Assembly: GCA_937925715.1 (NCBI GenBank) | Contig: CALAMG010000022.1 | Span: 21,997-85,996, forward strand | Direction of reading: 5' to 3' | DNA length: 64,000 nucleotides | Source of the DNA: an uncultured Collinsella sp. | Lineage (GTDB): Bacteria; Actinomycetota; Coriobacteriia; Coriobacteriales; Coriobacteriaceae | In this document: piece by piece, positions 58,764 to 64,000 of the stretch | Layout: each line of letters starts with the position of its first letter | Numbering within the stretch: the stretch's first letter is position 1 | Made by a program: the position numbers and the translations under genes | Notes under the pieces: model-generated | Database searches by the model: none | Seen by the model: the letters and a program-made list of their open reading frames with translations, nothing else | Told to the model about the DNA's origin: nothing

Positions 58764-59134
58764 AGGAAACCGTGACCCGGAATTGCCGCTCGGAACGGGA
58801 CGCGCTTTCCGGAACAGCCCTCAAGCGGAAACTGTGTCCCAGATTTCGGCCCCAGAGTGGGATACCGTTTCCGGATCGGGCCTCAAGCGGAAATTGCATC
58901 TCGGAACGAGCCCTCAGAGCGGGATGAACTTTCCCAACGGGGCCGCATGCGGAAGCTGTGTCCCGGAATGAGCGCTCAGAATGGGATTCGCTTTCCGGTA
59001 GAAGTTTCAGCGGAAAGTGCATCCCAGAATTCAGGCTCAGAACGGGACGCACTTTCCGGATGGCATGCTTGGCGGAAACTACGGCCCAGTTTTTGGCTCC
59101 AGAACGGGATACATTTTCCGGAACGGTCCACGTG
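58764..59134. repeat. 62 bp hairpin array 2 (six units)
   Basis: Units start at 58764, 58826, 58888, 58950, 59011 and 59073 (spacings 62, 62, 62, 61, 62), with a decayed seventh start at 59135. Unit 2 and its linker (GGATCGGGCCTCAAG) are nearly identical to unit 1 of array 3, and unit 4 starts like unit 1 of array 1. Each unit folds into the same GGAAA...TCCC/GGGA...TTTCC hairpin. Confidence 0.9.
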
Positions 59135-59166
59135 CGGTGGTGTACCGCCTCTTTTGCGTGCGCCGC

Positions 59167-59230
59167 TTGCCGAATTACGTTATAGCTAGCTATATTATAG
59201 GAAGATATAATATAGCTAGCTATAACGTAA
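59167..59230 (+). promoter_or_regulatory. Perfect 25 bp inverted repeat overlapping the ATPase promoter
   Basis: Arms at 59175-59199 and 59206-59230 are perfectly complementary across GGAAGA. Each arm contains the 14-base palindrome TATAGCTAGCTATA. TTGCCG at 59167-59172 and TATATT at 59191-59196 (18-base spacer) make a promoter inside it, and TATAAT at 59206 is an alternative -10. It ends at the ribosome-binding site of the ATPase gene, so it can act as an operator or as a 5' mRNA hairpin. Confidence 0.75.
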
Positions 59231-59245
59231 AGGAAGGATGGCCCT

Positions 59246-60625
59246 ATGTTTATCGGAAGAACAACGGAAATGTCCGAGCTCAATCGACTGTATGGCACGG
59301 GCTCCTTTGAGATGCCTGTGATTTACGGCCGCCGTCGTGTGGGTAAAACGCGCCTTATCACAGAGTTCATCCAAGGCAAGAAGGCTATTTACTTTCAGGC
59401 TCGTCGTACCAATGCAGAGGCAAACCTGCACGGCTTTAGCCAGGCGATACTTGCGGGTTCGGTTGGTGCTGCAGGCGTGTCGTTTCGTAGTTTTGACGAG
59501 GCGTTCGATGCATTGGCCACCATGGCTCGCACGGAACGTTTGATTGTCGTGATTGACGAGTATCCCTATCTCGCCCAATCGAATCCCGAGATCAGTTCGT
59601 TGCTGCAAGACAAGATTGATCACTTGTACAAAGAGACTAGGCTCATGCTGATTCTATGCGGCTCGTCTCTTTCGTTTATGGAGGAACAGGTGTTGGGCTA
59701 CGAGAGCCCACTATACGGTAGGCGTACGGCCCAGTTTAAGATCATGCCGCTCGATTTTACGATGACCCTCGGCCTGTGGCAGAGCATGAGTCGCGAAGAC
59801 GCTGCAGTTTGCTATGGTATGACGGGCGGCATTCCTGCATATATCGAGAGAGTCGATCCTGCCGCATCGCTCAAGGACAACATCAAACGTCTTTTTCTTA
59901 CTTCTACGGGCTATCTCTTTGAGGAGCCGAGTAACCTGCTAATGCAAGAGTGCCGCAATCCCGAGCAATATGATGCGATCGTGCAAGCAATTGCTCAGGG
60001 GCGCTCGAAGATCTCGGAGATTGCGAGCTCTACGGGAATCCCTGCGAGCAACGTAAAGAGCTATGTGGATAAGCTGGCGTCGCTTGGGATTGTCGAGCGC
60101 GAGCTGCCCCTAAACGAGACGAGCAATAAGCGAGCCGTGTATCTGCTGAGCGACCAGATGTTTAGGTTCTGGTACAAGTTTGTTCCGCAGAACATCGGGC
60201 TGATTCAAAACGATATGGCCGAGATGGCGTATAAGCGCATTGAGCCGCACGTATCGGATTACATGGGTACGGTCTTTGAGCTTATATGCAGACAATACGT
60301 GTACGAACTCGCGCGCGCGGGCCAGCTCGATGTGGTTCCGGCGAGCGTCGGGCGCTGGTGGGGGACGGACAATCGCACGCATACGCAGGAAGAAATCGAC
60401 TTGATTGTTGACGATGGCGAGGGCGCTGCGCTGTTTGCGGAGTGCAAATGGCGCAATGAACCGGCGGACGAAGACGTGCTGCAAAAGCTCGTGCACCGAA
60501 GCGAGCTCTTTAGACGGCAACGAAAAAGCTATGCACTTTTCTCAAAAAGCGGCTTTACGCAGGGATGTCGGGATGCCGCGGAGAGTAGGGGAGACGTCAA
60601 GCTGATCTCGTTTGCCGAGATGTGA
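59246..60625 (+). CDS. Archaeal-type ATPase (PF01637-like) with C-terminal DUF234/PD-(D/E)xK domain
   Basis: The 459-residue protein has a Walker A YGRRRVGKTRLI at residues 27-38, Walker B LIVVIDEYPYL (about 100), a sensor segment LILCGSS, a winged-helix region (SEIASSTGIPASNVKSYVDKL) and a C-terminal domain with EEIDLIV and FAECKWRN, the Asp/Glu-x-Lys pattern of restriction-like nucleases. This layout is the ATP_bin/DUF234 family common in mobile regions of archaea and anaerobic bacteria; role unknown, possibly DNA repair, mobility or defence. AAAGGAAGG is 7 bases upstream. The stop is 9 bases from array 3. Codons are less GC-rich than the core genes. Confidence 0.8.
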   Translation: MFIGRTTEMSELNRLYGTGSFEMPVIYGRRRVGKTRLITEFIQGKKAIYFQARRTNAEANLHGFSQAILAGSVGAAGVSFRSFDEAFDALATMARTERLIVVIDEYPYLAQSNPEISSLLQDKIDHLYKETRLMLILCGSSLSFMEEQVLGYESPLYGRRTAQFKIMPLDFTMTLGLWQSMSREDAAVCYGMTGGIPAYIERVDPAASLKDNIKRLFLTSTGYLFEEPSNLLMQECRNPEQYDAIVQAIAQGRSKISEIASSTGIPASNVKSYVDKLASLGIVERELPLNETSNKRAVYLLSDQMFRFWYKFVPQNIGLIQNDMAEMAYKRIEPHVSDYMGTVFELICRQYVYELARAGQLDVVPASVGRWWGTDNRTHTQEEIDLIVDDGEGAALFAECKWRNEPADEDVLQKLVHRSELFRRQRKSYALFSKSGFTQGCRDAAESRGDVKLISFAEM

Positions 60626-60633
60626 GGGCGGGG

Positions 60634-60970
60634 ATAATGAAGCGCGTCCTGATTTGATGCCGGGAATGGGATGTGCTTTCCTTTTGCGACCTTTGGCGGA
60701 AAGTGCGTTCCAGATTTCGGCTTCAGAATGGGATGCCGTTTCCGGATCGGGCCTCAAGCGGAAACTGCGTCCCGGAATTCGGCTCCAAAACGGGATACGC
60801 TTTCCCGGTGGCATCTCTAGCGGAAACTGCATCCCGGAATGAGCTCTCGGAACGGGACACGCTTTCCCATCGGGGCTTCAAACGGAAACCGTGTCCCGGA
60901 ATCGAGCCTCAGGGTGGGACGCATTTTCCGGTAGAGGCCTGGGACGGAAGGCGTGTCCCAGAATCCGGCT
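60634..60970. repeat. 62 bp hairpin array 3 (five units and a half)
   Basis: Units start at about 60634 (left arm decayed), 60696, 60758, 60820, 60882 and 60944, all 62 bp apart; the last keeps only its left arm and part of the loop. Unit 1 is nearly the same as unit 2 of array 2. It begins 9 bases after the ATPase stop codon. Confidence 0.9.
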
Positions 60971-61029
60971 AATCCGATGGCCAGGTGGTTGAGCGAGCGG
61001 GCTCCGAGGCTCCATTACTGAAAATTCAT

Positions 61030-61058
61030 TTGTTAAACCTGGCAACCGTAGGTAGAAT
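61030..61058 (+). promoter_or_regulatory. Candidate promoter of an antisense RNA
   Basis: TTGTTA (61030-61035) and TAGAAT (61053-61058) have a 17-base spacer, a good sigma70 match. No gene starts downstream on this strand for 650 bases; the first downstream structure is a terminator at 61112-61150 facing the small peptide gene. Confidence 0.6.
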
Positions 61059-61064
61059 AAAGTC

Positions 61065-61150
61065 GACGGCAGCCCAAGGGTGATAGCTGGGCAGCGCCGT
61101 TACTTAGTTCAAGGGGTCAATGCCTTAACGGCGTCGACCCCTCTTCTTTT
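61065..61150 (+). ncRNA. Predicted short antisense RNA with intrinsic terminator
   Basis: The expected transcript runs about 85 nt from the promoter at 61030-61058 to the terminator AGGGGTC (61112-61118)/GACCCCT (61136-61142) followed by CTTCTTTT. The inner GCC/GGC pairs lengthen the stem. It overlaps the last 26 bases of the minus-strand peptide gene (61125-61250) and its downstream region, the layout of type I antitoxins such as RatA-like or SR4-like RNAs. No expression evidence is available. Confidence 0.5.
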
Positions 61151-61250
61151 GCTTCGTACTCTGCTTAAGTGCCTCGAAAAGTCCGATAAGCGCCGTAAGG
61201 AGCGAGACCAAAGCGGTCAGGAGCTTCACGAAATCAATCAGATCGGTCAT
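61125..61250 (-). CDS. Small hydrophobic peptide with basic tail, candidate type I toxin
   Basis: The 41-residue product has one predicted membrane helix (IDFVKLLTALVSLLTALIG, residues about 5-23) followed by FEALKQ and a strongly basic tail (KQSTKQKKRGRRR). GGAGGTG 7 bases upstream sets the ATG at 61250; longer in-frame starts to 61316 exist but lack a ribosome-binding site. Size, helix plus charged tail, and the converging antisense RNA resemble membrane-acting type I toxins (Fst/TxpA/TisB style), though I do not recognise the sequence. A weak -10 TAGAAT on the same strand is at 61315-61320. Too short for many annotation pipelines. Confidence 0.6.
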   Translation of the reverse strand: MTDLIDFVKLLTALVSLLTALIGLFEALKQSTKQKKRGRRR

Positions 61251-61340
61251 GGGCATCACCTCCCGTCGCATGGAGGGCGCTGCCCGGCACATGGAACTGC
61301 CGTCAACAACTGCCATTCTATCAAAGCGCGGTCATAAATA

Positions 61341-61354
61341 CGAATATATGTTCG
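61341..61354. promoter_or_regulatory. LexA-box-like site upstream of the small peptide gene
   Basis: CGAATATATGTTCG differs from the CGAAC-N4-GTTCG dyad at one base. It overlaps the -35 region of the presumed minus-strand promoter (TAGAAT at 61315-61320), 91 bases before the peptide start. It shares TGTTCGATA with the LexA-like site before rpoB. Confidence 0.45.
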
Positions 61355-61464
61355 ATAATAACAGCAACGTGATTCCCTCGAATAGCAGCCTTTCGTAAGG
61401 GCGGCAGAAGACGGCGCTGGGCGATTGGGGATAGACGCGCAGGTCTTCGTCACCGAAAGCCCGT

Positions 61465-61550
61465 TTGATTAACCAGCCCTCTGTAGGTACACTGCATATT
61501 GATGGGCTCGGGATGACCGCTGATTCAAGTCACCGGGCCTAAATCTTTTT
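61465..61550 (+). promoter_or_regulatory. Promoter followed by hairpin/T-run upstream of the exonuclease gene
   Basis: TTGATT (61465-61470) and TACACT (61488-61493) have a 17-base spacer. Starting a few bases later, GGGCTCGG (61504-61511) can pair with CCGGGCC (61533-61539) and is followed by AAATCTTTTT. This may be an attenuator for the exonuclease gene or a very short RNA. A second hairpin GCCGCTT/AAGCGGC lies at 61668-61688. Nothing else is visible in 61355-61712. Confidence 0.45.
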
Positions 61551-61712
61551 CATGCATTTGAATAGAGCGGGCGACTCTCTTGGGGCGGTCTGCATGGCGT
61601 GCGACCGGCGCATGGTGTTGCACCCCGCTTTTGTGTCCGCACGGGCGCCTATCCTTACGGCAATGTAGCCGCTTATGTAACAAGCGGCAGTTGACGGAGA
61701 AAGGCCCTAACC

Positions 61713-62447
61713 GTGTCAGCTGAAAAGACGCCGTGTATCTCGGCTATCGATACGACGAACTTTGTGCGCCAGATTGTGCTGGACTTTGAGTTTGCGCCGG
61801 TGCCAAAGCAGCGCCAGCGCCGTGGGCTGCGCAATGAGATTATCGAGGTCGACGCCGTTAAGCTCGATTACCACGGCAACGTTATGGGCGAGTTCTCGCA
61901 GTTTGTGCAGACGGAATATGCCGAAGGCGTTGCGTTTCCCGTCTGCGAGCTCACGGGGATATCGGCCGTGGACACCGCGATGGCCGATCCGCTCTATGTG
62001 GTGATCAAAAGGCTCAGCGATTGGATCGGTCGCTACTCCGTCCAGGTGGTCTGCTGGAGCGGAGCGGACCGGCGACAGCTTTTGACCGAGCGCCAGGCAA
62101 AGCGCATCGACCTTGCCGCTTTTCCTACGGACTGGGTCGACCTGCAGGCGTTTTACACCTCGATCATGGACGTGGGCAGCCACGGGCGCGTCTCTTTGAG
62201 TGACGCGGCGACGTGGTTTGGCATCGAGTTCGACGAGTCGACGGGCCACGCCCACAGCGCCTTAGCCGATGCGCGCGTGACCGCCAAGTTGCTCAAGCAG
62301 GTGATGGACGGGAACTATCACGTGAGCCCGCGCGCCCAGGAGATCCGCCAGCGGTGGGGGATGGGCGAGCGAGCCCAGACGCGCCTCTCCAGCAGGTGCC
62401 CCGAGCTGAGCGATCTGCTGCTGAAGCTGAAGGCGGAGGGGAGGTAG
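61713..62447 (+). CDS. DEDDh-type 3'-5' exonuclease domain protein
   Basis: The 244-residue protein has Exo I VLDFEFAP (Asp-x-Glu), an Exo II-type segment VVCWSGADRRQL and Exo III HSALADARVTAKLL with the His-x4-Asp of the DEDDh class, as in the epsilon subunit, KapD or RNase T families. It would trim DNA or RNA 3' ends. It starts with GTG; GGAGAAAGG is about 8 bases upstream. A C-terminal tail of 50 residues is basic and unassigned. Substrate unknown. Confidence 0.8.
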   Translation: MSAEKTPCISAIDTTNFVRQIVLDFEFAPVPKQRQRRGLRNEIIEVDAVKLDYHGNVMGEFSQFVQTEYAEGVAFPVCELTGISAVDTAMADPLYVVIKRLSDWIGRYSVQVVCWSGADRRQLLTERQAKRIDLAAFPTDWVDLQAFYTSIMDVGSHGRVSLSDAATWFGIEFDESTGHAHSALADARVTAKLLKQVMDGNYHVSPRAQEIRQRWGMGERAQTRLSSRCPELSDLLLKLKAEGR

Positions 62448-62489
62448 GGGGCGTTAGCTGTCTGCGTGGCGCGTGCCTGTCGCGTATCG

Positions 62490-63725
62490 CTACTCTTCCT
62501 GCTGCTCGGCAGGCAGGATGTAGACGTTCTCGGCGTCCACGGCGATCTGCGTGGGGCGGTTGTAGAGGGTATCGATCTCCTTTACGCTCTGCTTGAACGG
62601 CGCGACGTCGGGCGTCTTTGCCTGATGGAGCTTCTCGAGGAGTTTCTCGGATTGCCTGTCGTTGAATTTGCCGATGTCCTCTCCTGCACCCTCGAGCGCC
62701 TCGTCAATGAGCGTATGTTCGCCCACGGGGGTCTTTGCGATGACATGCCCTAGCAACTTGCCAGCGGATGCAATACCGCCCAGCAGCGCCGAATCTACGG
62801 TGTCGGCAGTTCCCGCTTCGAGTGCGTTGTAGCACTCGGTATAGAGTTCGCGGTACGCGAGCGAGTCCGCCTCGATCTTCGCGGCGGCGTCCGCGAGCTT
62901 TGCGGGCTCGAAGTTCTGGGCGAGCATGGGTTCGAGGAACAGCGAGAACGCGTGGATGTAGGTGGCGAGCTGGCAGTCTTTGAGGTAGTCGAGCACCTTG
63001 TCGAGGCGTCTGCCCAAGCCGTCTCGTACCTCGATGAACCCTTTCTTTTTCAGATCCGCTTGCGCCTGCGAGCGGAAGAGTTCCATGTTCTGCGCGGACG
63101 ACTGCTTGATGTCGAGCACCTTCATATGGGCGTTTGCCATGTAGGTGGCGTTGCCGTAGTTGAGGCCGTACCCGTTGAGGATGTCTGCAAGTGTCTTGAG
63201 GTTGCCGCGCATGTTGGCCTTGTCGCGCTGACGCATGTACTCGAACATCTCGTCGACGGACTCCTGGATGGAGTCGAGCTTTTGGTTTATCTGCGCGATT
63301 GCGGCTGCCATGAACAACGACGTCGGGTCGTAGGGCACTTGAGTGACGCTTGTGGCGATGTCGCCCTCGACTACGTGGAGGCGCGCCTGCCCAAAGCCCT
63401 TGACTGCGTCGCGGTAGCCCCCTGTGAGACCGCTGCCGTCCTTGAACGAGTAGAGTATTGACGGATCGAGTGGGTTTCCAAACTTGTCAGTCGCCTGGAG
63501 CAGCGTGGGTACGCTCACCGTGTTAGTGACGGTGCGAAACATCGAGGGGAGCGAGGCGAACGCCACGCCGAGCTGGGGGATTCGGTCGAGCGGGAGCTTG
63601 ATGGCGCCGGAGACGTCCACCCGCTCCTGGGTGAGTGCGAGGTGGATTTTGGTCGATGCGAGCTGTTTTGCCACAAGTTCTTCTCGGCCGTCGTCCGTCG
63701 AGGATTCGATCTCGTTGTCTGCCAT
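62490..63725 (-). CDS. Hypothetical protein with helical coiled-coil character
   Basis: The 411-residue product is not recognised. AAGGAG 7 bases upstream selects the ATG at 63725, giving MADNEIESSTDDGREE. The N-terminal 130 residues mix strands and loops (LPLDRIPQLGVAF, VTNTVSVPTLLQ, SYSFKDGSGLTGGY-like segment); residues about 140-290 are predominantly helical with heptad-like patterns (INQKLDSIQESVDEMFEYM); a Gly/Ala-rich hydrophobic stretch (LLGGIASAGKLLGHVIAK, about 325-342) could be a weak membrane or amphipathic segment. No signal peptide. It is convergent with the exonuclease gene. It may be an accessory or defence gene, but nothing in it proves that. Confidence 0.6.
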   Translation of the reverse strand: MADNEIESSTDDGREELVAKQLASTKIHLALTQERVDVSGAIKLPLDRIPQLGVAFASLPSMFRTVTNTVSVPTLLQATDKFGNPLDPSILYSFKDGSGLTGGYRDAVKGFGQARLHVVEGDIATSVTQVPYDPTSLFMAAAIAQINQKLDSIQESVDEMFEYMRQRDKANMRGNLKTLADILNGYGLNYGNATYMANAHMKVLDIKQSSAQNMELFRSQAQADLKKKGFIEVRDGLGRRLDKVLDYLKDCQLATYIHAFSLFLEPMLAQNFEPAKLADAAAKIEADSLAYRELYTECYNALEAGTADTVDSALLGGIASAGKLLGHVIAKTPVGEHTLIDEALEGAGEDIGKFNDRQSEKLLEKLHQAKTPDVAPFKQSVKEIDTLYNRPTQIAVDAENVYILPAEQQEE

Positions 63726-63859
63726 AGCGCGCTCCTTGCTTACGTTGATAGTCGCGGGCATTATCTCATCGCCTGGTGGCTTGCCAGAGCGGGGTAGAGA
63801 CCGAGCGTCTGGCGAAACTCGTTAACTGATTGCATTTCAGCGGATTGGGCTGATTGTAA

Positions 63860-63889
63860 GGGAAGGGCGGCTATCCATCTGCCCTTCCC
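63860..63889. terminator. Terminator-like hairpin near the window end
   Basis: GGGAAGGGC (63860-63868) pairs with GCCCTTCCC (63881-63889) over 12 bases. No clear T-run on either side, so termination is uncertain; on the minus strand it would follow a possible gene end at 63936. The remaining 63726-63859 interval shows nothing evident. Confidence 0.5.
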
Positions 63890-63935
63890 AGTTGAGTTCG
63901 CTTTGAGCTACTGTTCGTGCCTATGCTGCTTGGGC

Positions 63936-64000
63936 TCAAGCCTTCTCGCTCATATGACCCAATCCGCTGTCAAGAGCCACAATGGCCCCGCCGACCGCTT
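63936..64000 (-). CDS. Possible C-terminal end of a minus-strand gene, cut by window edge
   Basis: One minus-strand frame is open from the window edge to a TGA at 63936-63938 and reads AVGGAIVALDSGLGHMSEKA (20 residues), with typical codon choice and a hairpin downstream. Too little is visible to identify it; it could also be a chance open frame. Confidence 0.25.
   Translation of the reverse strand, partial: AVGGAIVALDSGLGHMSEKA

Noticed and set aside
57171..60970. CRISPR arrays
   Set aside because: Period is regular, but the repeat is an inverted pair with conserved loop and short linkers also shared between arrays, not unique spacers; no cas gene is nearby.
58747..60972. Open frames of 60-180 codons running through the hairpin arrays
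   Set aside because: The 62 bp period is not a multiple of three, so successive units are read in different frames; there are no start signals. Openness reflects the lack of TA-rich stops.
57171..64000. Prophage or integrative element
   Set aside because: No integrase, phage structural gene, tRNA attachment site or flanking direct repeat could be found.

Overview
The window is a 64 kb piece of a GC-rich chromosome. The ribosomal and RNA polymerase proteins, the FabK-type fatty acid operon, the codon usage and the intergenic repeats together suggest a gut actinobacterium of class Coriobacteriia, probably Collinsella or a close relative. That assignment is inference; no rRNA gene is present to anchor it. 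I recognise no rRNA, tRNA, CRISPR array, integrase or transposase.

Layout. 1-3675: end of a GH13 glycosidase, a family-6-like uracil/hypoxanthine DNA glycosylase, an unknown protein and a class I aminotransferase. 3676-20600: core expression genes rplJ-rplL, galU, rpoB-rpoC, an ECF sigma/membrane partner pair, then rpsL-rpsG-fusA-rpsJ. 20650-32040: birA divergent from a FAS II and acetyl-CoA carboxylase operon (fabH, acpP, fabK, fabD, fabG, fabF, accB, fabZ, accC, fused accDA), followed by an orphan PTS IIC protein. 32188-34008: a cation diffusion facilitator and a histidine phosphatase. 34458-40246: rplC to rplX. 40767-47327: an oxidoreductase with a DeoR regulator, an RluA enzyme, a U32 peptidase-family protein, RidA and a YheO-type regulator. 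47680-57055: a purine/selenium-molybdenum hydroxylase cluster (NCS2 permease, SsnA, YgfK, polyferredoxin, xanthine-dehydrogenase-like enzyme). 57171-64000: an accessory region with three hairpin arrays, two nuclease-like genes, a small hydrophobic peptide gene, an exonuclease and an unknown protein.

How it works together. BirA would biotinylate AccB, AccC and AccDA would make malonyl-CoA, FabD would load ACP, and FabH/G/Z/K/F would elongate. A near-palindrome repeated twice in the birA-fabH interval may co-regulate both directions. The 47.7-57.1 kb genes form a plausible anaerobic purine catabolic module in which YgfK (flavin, Fe-S) and the polyferredoxin could carry electrons for a hydroxylase that lacks its own FAD domain.

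The most unusual material is non-coding. (1) Four 137-202 nt palindromes have stem arms that differ between copies but stay self-complementary, around a conserved core; each lies at an edge of a ribosomal or RNA polymerase block. (2) Three tandem arrays, about 16 units in total with an almost invariant 62 bp period, consist of 49 nt hairpins and surround an AbiEi/DUF559-like gene and an ATPase-DUF234 gene. (3) A 41-residue hydrophobic/basic peptide gene at 61.1-61.25 kb faces a predicted short antisense RNA that overlaps its 3' end, and has a LexA-box-like site upstream: a candidate SOS-linked type I toxin-antitoxin locus. (4) RpoC carries a C-terminal helix-hairpin-helix segment resembling the alpha subunit CTD. 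The S10/spc ribosomal gene order is also broken at rpsJ/rplC and after rplX, and galU sits between rplL and rpoB.
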